Positions 37,061-47,600 of a stretch of 64,000 nt of DNA are shown here, one piece after another (the stretch's first letter is position 1; every line of letters begins with the position of its first letter). Where the stretch lies: the NCBI GenBank assembly GCA_034509735.1, contig JACGWO010000003.1:186001-250000 (forward strand), given 5' to 3'. Below the pieces are notes generated by a model. The model saw nothing but the letters and a program-made list of their open reading frames with translations. It was not told where the DNA came from and did not search any database. Position numbers and translations under genes: made by a program. Origin of the DNA: Sesamum alatum (lineage: Eukaryota; Streptophyta; Magnoliopsida; Lamiales; Pedaliaceae).

Positions 37061-38603
37061 CAGCTAGGGTTTTTTGAAACCCTAGCATTATTATTTTATT
37101 TTTAAATTTATTTTCAGTTTTTAATTTTGAATTAATTCTGAAAATTCGTTTTTTTTTGGGTTCAATTTTTCCTAAAATTCCTAAAGACATTATTTTAGGA
37201 GTAAAATAAATGGATTTGGAATCCCGGGGTTATTTTACTTAAAATAATGAGGAAAGGTTTTCCTAAAACGAGGAAAATATTATTACCAATATTTGTGTTT
37301 TATTTTTTCACACGTTGCGCACATGTTCATTTATTTTCATCTTGGATTGATGTATGATTGGAAATCATGTGTTGTTGGAATATTATGATTATGTGATTGG
37401 ATCATGTGATTATGTGTGTTGGATGGAAATGGATGATCACGAAGCCCTAGACCGAATGTATGGTTTAATTTACTGTTGGGCCTGTGTGCCTCTTTAACTG
37501 CTTTCTCCTTCTCTCTTTCTAGTGCCTTGGAATAATAAGGCTTTCTACCTCCCTCCTTATGTACTCCCCCCGGGGTTTCGCTGGGGTTTCTAATTTTTTT
37601 ATATGTAATGAGAGTAGACTAGGAGTGAGGTTTCCATTTTTGTAATTGGTGGAAAAAGAAGGAAGGACCACATGGAGAGCACAGACCGGAGGTCCCTTGG
37701 CGTTTTCCATGAAGTGAAGAAAGAGAAAAAGAGACCAAGGCCCATCAGAATGATGATTGGGTTACTATTATTGTAATAGTATAGGACCAACCCTAGATTG
37801 ACCATAGATCCACTGCGGGCTCAGTGGATCGCATAGGATTCGGGCTTGTGATCATCCAACAGGGGCGTGCTAGGCTTTAATTTTGCATGTGGTTATTGTG
37901 ATGGATGAATGGGTTTTATTTATCATGTATAACTGCTATGGATGGATTTTATTTATGCATTATGGATGAATGTATGGATATAGTATGAGATCTCGGTCAT
38001 TATTACTCTCACATTGGTTGGACCAATGTTAAAATATTAGACCCTAGATAAAGTGGACATGAACTCTAGGAGTTTGTCCATGCCTTCCAATCCGTGGCAT
38101 AGTGAGGAAGCTGTTTTAGGTCAATAGCGTGGTCTCACGAGTCGTGGCACGTTATTGTACTTAAAAGAAGCTGCACTATGTCATGAACGAAAAATGGGCT
38201 GCTGCTACCTGTCTCACGAGTCGTGGGGGTACTAGTGGGTCCATGGCTCGGTCGATTGGGTCGGGTCTAACGCCTAATTAGCATGATTCGCTTGGAGTCC
38301 TCGGGATCATGCAAAAGGGTGAGGCAATAATCTTGGGAATCTCGTGGGAACGAGAATGGTATGGAATACCTCCCACAGGATCTTTTCCATGCGAATCGTA
38401 AAAGCGGGGTATGGGAAAAATCGCTGTGGATCCCAAGCCCACTAGGAAAGGATTTCCCGAAAACTACGTTTGAGAGTACCGTGTTTTCGTATAAATAGTG
38501 GGAGGATTAAATGACTAAAGACCAAGCATTTAATTATTTTTATCAAACCACCGTCTTTACTTTCTGCTGATCGCGCGTTGTTTTTCAACATGTAGATTTT
38601 AAA
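37061..38603 (+). other. Untranslated leader of the copia element, 3' part
   Basis: An AT-rich leader between the hairpin array and gag. It holds a perfect 9-bp inverted repeat GATCCACTG/CAGTGGATC with a 6-nt loop (37,807-37,830) and a 16-bp direct repeat GTCTCACGAGTCGTGG at 38,132 and 38,211. The last 400 bp is shared with the decayed element at 1.5-1.9 kb. Short open frames here have no recognisable product. Confidence 0.75.
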
Positions 38604-40004
38604 ATGTCTAAGAACCCACTTTCAACCATTCTTGAGACAAACAAATTTAATGGAACCAACTACAACGACTGGTTGCGCAATCTCAGGATAGTCCTGGATT
38701 ATGAGAACCAAGGCTACGTCATGGACGAGCCTCTCCCTAGGACCTTACCGGAAGGATCCACGCCAGAGGAACGTGAGACGTTCGAGACTTGGCATAAGGA
38801 TAACCGGAAGGTTCGTAGCATCATACTTGCTTCGATGACCAATAAGATTCAAAAGCAATATGAAAGGCTAGACGATGTCCCTTCCATAATGGCTCGCCTT
38901 AAGGATTGCTATGCAGTCCCGGACCGGCATACTAGGTATGTCGCGACCAAGGCGTTCTTTGGAACTAAAATGACAGAAGGATCCTCTGTACAAGAACATG
39001 GGGTTAAAATGCTTACCCTAGTGGAAAAGCTCGAGGACCTAAAGGCAGGTCTCGATAACGAAACGTACATAGATGTGATCCTTCAGTCACTCCCACCCTC
39101 CTTTGATCAATTTATTGTCAACTACAACATGAATGCACTTGAGAAGGGTATTCATGAGTTGATCAATATGTTGGTGCAATACGAGGCAACGACTAAGAAG
39201 TCCACGCCTTCGGTACTGTTTGGAGGTGCTTCTACTTCCAAGACGAAAGGCAAGGGCGCCGGACGTTGGAAAAGGAAGAAAGGGAAGGGAAAGGCAGTCA
39301 TAGCAGCTACGAACACTCAGAGTGTTCCCATTGCCAAAGAGGGGAAAGGCAAAGGAAAGGGAAAGGTTGTCTCCAAGCAACAGTCGAAGGCATATGACAT
39401 ATGTATCAACTGCCGTGAGAAAGGGCATTGGAAGAGAGAGTGCCCCAAACTCTTCTCAAACCAAGGTATATTTGTGATTGAGGTTAACATGGTCACTAAT
39501 TCTGCCTCTTGGGTATTGGATACCGGCTGTGGAGCTCACATTTGCAATGATCTGCAGGTGTTGAAAAGAAGCAGAAAACTAAGTAGCGGGGACATGATCC
39601 TGAAGCTCGGAAATGGCAAGGCCATCTCGGCAGAAGCAGTAGGATCCGCCACTTTAGTTATTAGTGATACCATTAGCATAGAATTAGAGCAAGTTTATTT
39701 TGTACCCAGTATGATTAAAAACATCATTTCCATTCCATTGTTAGACAATAATGGTTATGAGTTTAAAATCAATAAAAATTGCTTTTATTTGATGAGGTGT
39801 GGAATTGCTCATCTACTTGGTACATTACATAATGGGCTCTATATCTTGCAACAAACGAATTTCGTTCTTAACGCTCAACACAAACGGAAATTAGATAATA
39901 ACGGGAACGCACGTCTGTGGCACGCTAGGCTAGGTCACATATCCCAAGATAGGATGAAAAAGGTTGGTAGACTCAAAGAACCTAGAGGTTGGGGACTTGA
40001 ATAA
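38604..40004 (+). CDS. Copia Gag, protease and start of integrase (frame broken at the end)
   Basis: 466 codons. Residues 15-31 (FNGTNYNDWLRNLRIVL) open the copia Gag domain, with the capsid-like region to about residue 200. A Lys/Gly-rich basic linker follows (about 213-262), then a CX2CX4HX4C zinc knuckle (C267, C270, H275, C280) that binds element RNA. The aspartic protease has DTG at 306-308 (WVLDTGC), where most copia proteases have DSG. The pre-integrase domain starts LWHARLGH with the two histidines of its zinc finger at 440 and 445. The natural frame is lost at an A5 run (39,957-39,961); the last dozen or so residues before the stop at 40,004 are out of frame. The ATG is chosen because it aligns with the start of the decayed gag at 1873. 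Confidence 0.93.
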   Translation: MSKNPLSTILETNKFNGTNYNDWLRNLRIVLDYENQGYVMDEPLPRTLPEGSTPEERETFETWHKDNRKVRSIILASMTNKIQKQYERLDDVPSIMARLKDCYAVPDRHTRYVATKAFFGTKMTEGSSVQEHGVKMLTLVEKLEDLKAGLDNETYIDVILQSLPPSFDQFIVNYNMNALEKGIHELINMLVQYEATTKKSTPSVLFGGASTSKTKGKGAGRWKRKKGKGKAVIAATNTQSVPIAKEGKGKGKGKVVSKQQSKAYDICINCREKGHWKRECPKLFSNQGIFVIEVNMVTNSASWVLDTGCGAHICNDLQVLKRSRKLSSGDMILKLGNGKAISAEAVGSATLVISDTISIELEQVYFVPSMIKNIISIPLLDNNGYEFKINKNCFYLMRCGIAHLLGTLHNGLYILQQTNFVLNAQHKRKLDNNGNARLWHARLGHISQDRMKKVGRLKEPRGWGLE

Positions 40005-40785
40005 TCTACCAACTTGTGAATCTTGTCTAAGAGGGAAAATGACCAAGAAGCCCTTTGTAGGACAAAGCAGGCTTGCCACAGGTCTGTTGGACTTGGTCCA
40101 TACAGACGTGTGTGGACCACTAAGGACGCAGGCCCGAGGTGGGTTCTCCTACTTCATAACCTTCACCGATGATCATTCACGGTATGGTTATGTTTACCTA
40201 AAGAGGTACAAGTCTGAAGCTCTTGAGAGGTTTAAAGAATTCAGACTTGAAGTGGAGAACCAGACCAACTGCAAAATTAAAGTCCTACGGTCAGACCGAG
40301 GCGGTGAATACCTTAGTGCCGAATTCCTAGATTATCTAAAGGAACATGGTATAATATCAGAATGGACACCTCCCGGAACACCACAGTTAAATGGCGTCTC
40401 TGAAAGGAGGAACCGAACCCTGTTGGACATGGTTCGTTCCATGATGAGTTTTACCAAATTGCCCCTATCGTTTTGGGGTTATGCATTAGAAACCGCAGCC
40501 AAGTTATTGAATTTGGCGCCTACTAGTGTAGTGACCCAAACGCCATATGAGATATGGCACGGCAAGCCTGCATCCTACAACTACTTGAAAGTGTGGGGTA
40601 GCCCCGCATACGTCAAGAGGTTAGTGGGAGATAAGCTAGAATCCAGGTCTAGTCTATGCAGGTTCGTTGGATACCCTAAAGAAACTGCGGGTTATTACTT
40701 TTATGACCCTTTGGAACAAAAGGTATTTGTTTTAAAGGAATGCAGTATTCTTGGAGCAAGGCTTCCCGGAGGATATCCAACCTGA
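39964..40785 (+). CDS. Copia integrase segment of the same polyprotein
   Basis: 273 codons in the +1 frame relative to the gag segment. This is a continuation of the polyprotein, not a separate gene, and the first ATG is not a true start. C18 and C21 (CESC) complete the HHCC zinc finger begun in the previous segment. The catalytic triad is D48 (HTDVCGPL), D111 (LRSDRGGEY) and E147 (NGVSERRN), spaced D-35-E as in retroelement integrases, which insert the cDNA into chromosomes. Conserved copia motifs TPYEIWHGKP (about 193-202) and FVGYP follow. The true frame is lost at an A3 run (40,734-40,736). Confidence 0.92.
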   Translation: MVDSKNLEVGDLNNLPTCESCLRGKMTKKPFVGQSRLATGLLDLVHTDVCGPLRTQARGGFSYFITFTDDHSRYGYVYLKRYKSEALERFKEFRLEVENQTNCKIKVLRSDRGGEYLSAEFLDYLKEHGIISEWTPPGTPQLNGVSERRNRTLLDMVRSMMSFTKLPLSFWGYALETAAKLLNLAPTSVVTQTPYEIWHGKPASYNYLKVWGSPAYVKRLVGDKLESRSSLCRFVGYPKETAGYYFYDPLEQKVFVLKECSILGARLPGGYPT

Positions 40786-42658
40786 TGAGCTGATCCTTGA
40801 GGAATCAAGTGATGGAACTCGGTCATCAGAAACAGTCGCGGAAACCTCACCTAGAGGATTCAGGATAGACACTAGGAGGACTGACCTACCTAGAGAAGTC
40901 CAACATGCTAGGCATGAAGGACAACCTCAAGGCAGGCCAGCCCCGGCCCCTGAACCGCCGGCTCCGATACAGTCAGCGCCCACAGTTACCACTAACGTTC
41001 CCGTTCTCCGAAGGTCCACTAGAGAATCCAGACCTCCAGTGAGATATGGATTTCTAGGTGCGACCGATCTTCTGGATAACGATCCTAAGACATACGGGGA
41101 AGCGATGTCAGACATCGACTCTGGGAAATGGCTTGAGGCCATGAAAACCGAAATGGACTCCATGAGCGAGAACCAAGTTTGGAGACTTGTAGATCCACCG
41201 AAAGGTGTTAAGCCAGTGGGCTGTAAGTGGGTCTACAAGCGCAAACTCGGTGTTGATGGAGAGGTCACTACCTTCAAGGCTAGGCTTGTAGCTAAGGGAT
41301 ACACTCAACGACCCGGGGTCGATTTTGAGGATACCTACTCGCCAGTAGCCATGGCTAAATCCATTCGGATCCTGCTTGCCATAGCAGCATGGTATGACTA
41401 TGAAATATGGCAGATGGACGTGAAAACGGCCTTCCTCAACGGCTTCGTTGAAGAAGAGATCTATATGGATCAGCCGGAGGGTTTCACGGTCGCTGGAGAA
41501 GAACAGAAAGTCTGTCGTCTCCAGAAGTCCATCTATGGCCTCAAACAAGCTTCCCGGAGTTGGAACATTCGATTTGATGAGGTAATACGGGGTTATGACT
41601 TCATCAAAAACGAATCCGACCCTTGTGTATACAAGAAGGTCAGTGGGAGCTCCATAGTGTTCCTAGTGCTTTACGTGGATGACATTCTGCTCATTGGAAA
41701 TGACGTCAGAATGTTAGGAAACACGAAAGCATGGCTGTCAACCAAGTTTTCCATGAAGGACTTGGGTGAAGCATCCTACATCCTAGGCATCCAGATTGTC
41801 AGGGACAGATCTAAAAGGATGTTAGGGCTCACCCAAAACTCGTATATGGAGAAAGTCCTAAAGAGATATCGAATGGACAACTCCAAACGAGGGTTCCTTC
41901 CTATGAGGCATGGGATCAAGTTGTCCAAGAAACAGTCCCCGCAGACTGATGAGGAACTTGAAAAGATGAAAGTCATCCCCTATGCGTCTGCCGTAGGTAG
42001 CATCCAATATGCGGTCCACTGCACCAGGCCTGACATTGCATACGCTTTGAGCGTGACTAGCAGATATCAGTCCTGTGTAGGAGAGGCACATTGGAATGCA
42101 GTTAAGGGCATCCTTAAGTACCTAAGGAGGACTAAGGAAATGTTCTTAGTCTATGGCAATGGAAAACTAATTCTGGAAGGCTTTAGCGACGCCAGCTTCC
42201 AGTCTGATGACGATGATGCCAAGTCTCAATCAGGGTATGTATTCAAGCTCAACGGAGGAGTAGTGGCTTGGAAAAGTTCCAAGCAAGCAACCACTGCTGA
42301 CTCCACCACTGAGGCTGAATACATAGCAGCTTCAGAAGCTGCTAAGGAAGCGGTTTGGATGAGAAACTACATCCAAGAGTTGGGTGTGGTGCCTAGCATC
42401 GCCGAGCCCGTTGTCATCTTCTGTGATAACAACGGTGCAATAGCGCAAGCGAAGGAACCGAGATCTCACCACCGTTCCAAACACATTCTTAGACGCTACC
42501 ATCTTCTTAGAGAAATGGTAGGAAGAGGTGACGTTCGGATGGACCGAGTCAACTCAGCAGACAACACAGCAGACCCGCTGACAAAGCCTATGTCGCAAAG
42601 TGCTCATACGCAACATCTTGAGAAGATGGGGATTAGGCATATGGGTGATTGGCTTTAA
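40751..42658 (+). CDS. Copia reverse transcriptase and RNase H segment
   Basis: 635 codons in a third frame, again a continuation of the polyprotein. A Pro-rich linker (about 61-85) precedes the RVT_2 type reverse transcriptase: motifs WxLVDPPKG (145-152), KARLVAKGY (176-184), MDVKTAFLNG (222-231), IYGLKQASRSW (261-271) and the catalytic YVDD (308-311). RNase H follows with D480 (GFSDAS), E521 (TTEAEY) and D559 (FCDNNGA); its C-terminus has HILRRYHLLREM and ADPLTKP. These enzymes copy element RNA into DNA in the virus-like particle. The segment is open to its natural stop, 16 bp before the 3' LTR. Copies of its 3' end occur decayed at 58-59 kb and 63.6-64 kb. Confidence 0.95.
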   Translation: MEQGFPEDIQPDELILEESSDGTRSSETVAETSPRGFRIDTRRTDLPREVQHARHEGQPQGRPAPAPEPPAPIQSAPTVTTNVPVLRRSTRESRPPVRYGFLGATDLLDNDPKTYGEAMSDIDSGKWLEAMKTEMDSMSENQVWRLVDPPKGVKPVGCKWVYKRKLGVDGEVTTFKARLVAKGYTQRPGVDFEDTYSPVAMAKSIRILLAIAAWYDYEIWQMDVKTAFLNGFVEEEIYMDQPEGFTVAGEEQKVCRLQKSIYGLKQASRSWNIRFDEVIRGYDFIKNESDPCVYKKVSGSSIVFLVLYVDDILLIGNDVRMLGNTKAWLSTKFSMKDLGEASYILGIQIVRDRSKRMLGLTQNSYMEKVLKRYRMDNSKRGFLPMRHGIKLSKKQSPQTDEELEKMKVIPYASAVGSIQYAVHCTRPDIAYALSVTSRYQSCVGEAHWNAVKGILKYLRRTKEMFLVYGNGKLILEGFSDASFQSDDDDAKSQSGYVFKLNGGVVAWKSSKQATTADSTTEAEYIAASEAAKEAVWMRNYIQELGVVPSIAEPVVIFCDNNGAIAQAKEPRSHHRSKHILRRYHLLREMVGRGDVRMDRVNSADNTADPLTKPMSQSAHTQHLEKMGIRHMGDWL

Positions 42659-42660
42659 AG

Positions 42661-42674
42661 GTCAAGTGGGAGAT
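42661..42674 (+). other. Polypurine tract
   Basis: GTCAAGTGGGAGAT lies between the pol stop and the 3' LTR. The purine run AAGTGGGAGA primes plus-strand synthesis; the same sequence precedes every copia 3' LTR in this window. Confidence 0.9.
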
Positions 42675-43968
42675 TGTTAGAATAGGTGACCATGTAAGCC
42701 AATTTTGGCGGGTATATGTAACCTATGTCTGGACAATTATAAGTGTTTTGATGAATCATTAATGAATAAAGAAGTGAATTTTCATTTGGCATTACTTTGT
42801 TTGTGTTCACTTGCACCCATTTTTCTATATCTGTTCACTACGCAAACAAAGCCCACGGACTGAGCATCAATTTCAGGGACTGGGACTACGCTTGGAGGTA
42901 GGTCCATGAAATCAGTCTTCCCGAATCAGTCCGGAAATCTCCAAGTCAAGGAATCCCGAAAATGGGTACCGGGATTCCATTTGAGACTTGCACTAAGCAT
43001 CTGCTGTCGTGTTTCATCGACGGGTGACGAGGATCGTCTAAGCAGTGTTAGTGGGTTAGCCTGCTAGGATGCAGCTGACTGAGGTGACTCGTGGGAACCG
43101 TCTTACGGAGGACCTTGAGTATGGTCTGCAAGGTATGACGAGTATTCCCGGTTCCAACGGTACAGGTCAAGTCCTTTGACTTGAGGAATTACTGAGTTTA
43201 CCTGTACATCAGAACTGTATCTTAGATATGGTGAGAGATTGCCAGAATTCTCTTTGGTAGTCATAAGCCATGTCTAGTGCAGTCCTGGTGTGCAAAGTGA
43301 CAGTAGTTTCCAAGAAAGGATCTGTCTCCTGTCAATAGGTTTTGACAGTTGAGTCTCATGTATGCTCTAGGTCTTGTCCCTAAAACTGTGGCCACAGTGA
43401 CTGAACAGAAGGGAAGGTTTCCCTTGCGGCGTTTAGTGAGGACAGACCGACACTTAGGTCCAAGATGGGTACCTGCGTTATCCGTGCCCTAGACACTAAG
43501 TGATGAGACCGAAGACAGAAGGACAAGCGTACTGTTAGAGCCTAAATGTTCATCCCTGAATATTTCACCTAGTCTCTAGTGCCATGGACCGTTGCTAGAT
43601 GGCCACCCATGGTAACGGACGGATTCTAGGAATCCGACCAAGTCTAGCTGAATGGTGAACCTAAAGAGTCACACACTATCCACACACAATTAAATATTTA
43701 ATTTGGAATTAAATATTGGAGTGAAGGAATGATTAAATTAGATTTAATCGGAACCTTTATTTTTCTTGGAGAAATAATTCTTTCTATTTGATAGAAGGAA
43801 TTAAATTGATAAATTGGATTTATCAAAGGAATTTATTTAATGGGCTTAAATAATATTTATATTTATTTTAGCCTCTTGGAAATATTTAAATAGGTTTTAA
43901 ATATTTCCATTAAATTAAATTAAATCAACGGTTGAGATTAATGGGAGAGATGGATGGCTAGGATCGTT

Positions 43969-44083
43969 TTGACTAGGTCAAAACACTAGTTTGACTAGGA
44001 CTTTGACTAGGTCAAAATCCTAGTCAAATTAGAGTTCTTAAAAGAGGAGTTTAAAGAGGATTAAAACTCCTCTTCTATATAAA
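43969..44083 (+). promoter_or_regulatory. 3' LTR W-box cluster and TATA box
   Basis: Same composition as the 5' copy: six TTGAC cores in 59 bp, an 11-bp inverted repeat with an 11-nt loop, then CTATATAAA. In this position it could drive read-out transcription into the adjacent satellite. Confidence 0.65.
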
Positions 44084-44120
44084 CCCTAGCATCCTACAAT
44101 TTACATGATGATGAATCTCC

Positions 44121-44191
44121 AACACACACACTACAACACACACACACGGATCTCTCTCTCCCATCTCTCTCGTCCGCCCTCTCTCTCTCTC
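44121..44191 (+). repeat. CA- and TC-rich microsatellite in the LTR
   Basis: Runs of CA followed by TC dinucleotides lie just downstream of the TATA box in what should be the transcribed part of the LTR. The same tract, in reverse, is at about 11,866-11,935, 56,586-56,655 and 62,106-62,180. Confidence 0.8.
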
Positions 44192-44198
44192 AAGAAAA

Positions 44199-44489
44199 TT
44201 ATTTTCTTGATTCTTTTGTTCTTGGAACATTAGAATCTTGATGAATCAATACCATTAATTGATAATGTGTTATTGATTCATCCACTCCAAAATTATACAC
44301 TTGTTCGTTGCTAGCACGACGTGCAAGATACGTGGGTGGATCGTGTGTCACGATTTGGAGGGTCTCAAGAACGAGATCTTGGTGCAAAACGGGGAACAAC
44401 GCGTGTAGCCGTTGAAGACGAAAACGACAACGGGTAGGTCTCGTTTTAAATTTTCGTCCCTCTTTAATTTTCAACCCTATGGCCTCCAT
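44199..44489 (-). other. 96-codon open frame antisense to the LTR
   Basis: It starts MEAIGLKIKEGRKF and ends ...SNVPRTKESRK. The same frame is open in the solo LTR (11,566-11,856) and partly open or broken in the LTRs at 35,677, 56,226 and 61,900. I recognise no domain. Shared presence may reflect only recent common ancestry of the LTRs, so I do not call it a gene. Confidence 0.3.
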
Positions 44490-44663
44490 GATTTATTTTA
44501 ATGTTATACGTTCATGAGATACACCGAATGCCCGGGAAATTTCAAAGGCACACCCTTTGAAACGTGTTTTAATTTAAAAGCATGTTTAAATTCCGTTTTA
44601 ATTTTTAATTATACCGCGCTTCCGCATTCGCGCTTTTCCCGGGACGATCCACATAATCTTTCA

Positions 44664-47600
44664 AATCGTACGTCCGAATACATGCCTAATACTCAACACA
44701 ATCGTAGGAAACACCTTGTGCTTTCAGTCCTTATCATTGACTGATAGATGACTCATTTTTTGCTATAAATATATTCGTATTGACTCTAATAATCAATATT
44801 GAAGCCAGTCTTCGATTATATGACTAGGAATTCATCTTATTCAACATAATAATGCACTAGGACTACATCTAGAACACTCTTTTGAGTCATGGACTCAGCT
44901 TTGTACCTATGCGCAACGACAAACTCCCCTAAATAAGTTCAGATACTAATGCACTTTTATCTTCGCCATATCGAGGGTCTGGAGAACCTTCATAATCAAT
45001 AATACGTCCGGATACATGCCTAATACTCAACACAATCGTAGGAAACACCTTGTGCTTTCAGTCCTTATCATTGACATATAGATGACTCATTTTTTGCTAT
45101 GAATATATTCATATTAACACTAGTAGTCTATATTAAAGATAGTCTTCGATTATATGATTAGGACTCCATCTTATTCAACATAAAAATGCACTAGTACTAC
45201 ATCTAAAACACTCTTTTGAGCCATGGACTCAGCTTTGTACCTTTTCACAATGACAAACTCATTTAAATAAATTTAGACACTTATTCCCTTTTATCTTTGC
45301 CATATCGAGGGCTTGGTTAACCTTCGTAATCAATTGTACGTCCGGATACATGCCTAATACTCAACACAATCGTAGGAATCACCTTGTGTTTTTAGTCCGT
45401 ATCATGGACTAATAGATGACTCATTTCTGGCTATAAATATATTCGTATTACCTCTGATAATCAATATTAAAGCCACTCTTTTATTATAAGACTAGTTCTC
45501 CATGTTATTCAACATTAAAATGCACTAGTACTACATCTAAAACACTCTTTTGAGCCATGGACTCAGCTTTGTACCTTAGCACGACGACAAACTCCTTTAA
45601 ACAAGTTTAGACACTAATGCACTTTTATCTTTGCCATATCGAGGGCTTGGTGAACCTTCAAAATCAATCGTACTGCCGGATACATGCTAATATTCAACAC
45701 TATCGTCGAAAACACCTTGTGCTTTCAGTCCTTATCATTAACTGATAGATAACTCTTTTCTTGCTATAAATATATTCGTATCAACTCTAATAATATATAT
45801 TAAAGCCACTCTTCGATTATATAACTAGGAATCCATCTTGTTCAACATAAAAATGCACTAGGACTTCATCTAGAACACTCTTTTGAGCCATGGACTCAGC
45901 TTTGTACCATTGCGCAACGACAAACTCCTTTAAACAAATTTAGACACTAACGCACTTTTATCTTTTCCATATCGAGGGCTTCGAGAACGTTCATAACCAA
46001 TCGTACGTCCGAATAAATGCCTAATACTCAACACAATCGTAGGAAACACCTTGTCCTTTCAGTCCTTATCATTGACTGATAGATGACTCATTTTTTGCTA
46101 TAAATAAATTCGTATTGACTCTAATAATCAATATTGAAGCCAGTCTTCGATTATATGACTAGGAATTCATCTTATTCAACATAATATTGCACTAAGACTA
46201 CATCTAGAACACTCTTTCGAGTCATGGACTCAGCTTTATACCTATGCGCAACGACAAACTCCTCTAAATAAGTTTAGACACTAACGCACTTTTATCTTTT
46301 CTATATCGAGGGCTTCGAGAACGTTCATAACCAATCGTACATCCGAATACCTTGTGCTTTCAGTCCTTATCATTGACTGATAGATGACTCATACTTTCCT
46401 ATAAATATATTCGTATTGACTCTAATAACCAATATTGAAGCCAGTCTTCGATTACATGACTAGGAATTCATCTTATTCAACATAATAATGTACTAGGACT
46501 ATGTCTAGAACACTCTTTTGAGTCATGGACTCAGCTTTGTACCTATGCGCAACGACAAACTCCTCTAAATAAGTTTAGATACTAATGCACTTTTATCTTC
46601 GCCATATCGAGGGCCTGGAGAACCCTCATAATCAATCATACGTCCGGATACATGCCTAAGACTCAACACAATCATAGGAATCATCTTGTGTTTTTAGTCC
46701 TTATCACTGACTGATAGATAACTCATTTCTTGCGATAAATATATCCGAATCTACTCTAATAATCAATATTAAAGCCACTCTTCGATTATATGACTAGGAC
46801 ACCATCTTATTCAACATAAAAATGCACTAGTACTACATCTAAAACGCTCTTTTGAGCCATGGGCTCAGCTTTGTACCTTTGCACAACAACAAACTCCTTT
46901 AAACAAATTTAGACACTAACGCACTTTTATCTTTTCCATATCGAGGGCTTCGAGAACGTTCATAACCAATCGTACGTCCGAACAAATGCCTAATACTCAA
47001 CACAATCGTAGGAAACACCTTGTGCTTTCAGTCCTTATCATTGACTGATAGATGACTCATTTTTTGCTATAAATAAATTCGTATTGACTCTAATAATCAA
47101 TATTGAAGCCAGTCTTCGATTATATGACTAGGAATTCATCTTATTCAACATAATATTGCACTAAGACTACATCTAGAACACTCTTTCGAGTCATGGACTC
47201 AGCTTTATACCTATGCGCAACGACAAACTCCTCTAAATAAGTTCAAATACTAATCCACTTTTATCTTTGCCATATCGAGGGTCTAGAGAACCTTCATAAT
47301 CAATCATACGTCCGGATACATGCCTAATACTAAACACAATCGTAGGAAACACCTTGTGCTTTCAGTCCTTATCATTGACATATAGATGACTCATTTTTTA
47401 CTATAAATATATTCATATTAACTCTAGTAGTCAATATAAAAGCCACTCTTTGATTATAATATTAGGACTCCATCTTATTCAACATAAAAATGCACTAGTA
47501 CTACATCTAAAACACTCTTTTGAGCTATGGACTCAGCTTTGTACCTTTGCACAATGACAAACTCCTTTAAACAAATTTAGACACTTATTCCCTTTTATCT

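Larger units (their letters stand above)
34248..44663 (+). mobile_element. Full-length Ty1/copia retrotransposon, family 1
   Basis: Complete structure in order: 5' LTR (34,248-36,214), tRNA-iMet primer-binding site (36,216), a 2.4-kb leader, gag-pol in copia order (gag, protease, integrase, RT, RNase H; 38,604-42,658), polypurine tract (42,661-42,674) and 3' LTR (42,675-44,663). LTR ends are TGTTAG...TTTCA. The frame is broken twice, so no complete polyprotein is encoded as written. Over the first 430 bp the two LTRs differ by about 4 substitutions but about 12 single-base indels, so the insertion is recent if the indels are largely sequence error. No 5-bp target duplication is visible; about 9 bp of satellite is missing at the site. 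Confidence 0.97.
42675..44663 (+). mobile_element. 3' LTR of the full-length copia element
   Basis: This 1989-bp LTR runs TGTTAGAATAGG...AATCTTTCA and is cleaner than the 5' copy. Landmarks: CTGTCAA...TTGACAG hairpin (43,329-43,348), palindrome CTGTGGCCACAG (43,386-43,397), conserved U3 block (about 43,540-43,625), W-box cluster (43,969-44,027), inverted repeat AAGAGGAGTTT/AAACTCCTCTT (44,042-44,074) and CTATATAAA (44,075-44,083). The right edge meets satellite at 44,664. Confidence 0.97.

Noticed and set aside
36253..37190. Long overlapping open frames on both strands (up to 281 codons), Ala/Arg/Pro-rich
   Set aside because: They are open in nearly every frame because the DNA is almost free of A and T and so of stop codons. 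Composition, not coding, explains them.
37519..37805. Small minus-strand frames in the copia leader
   Set aside because: They have no recognisable domain and lie in non-coding leader.
40927..42091. Minus-strand frames of 66-146 codons
   Set aside because: They are shadows of the RT-RNase H coding strand.
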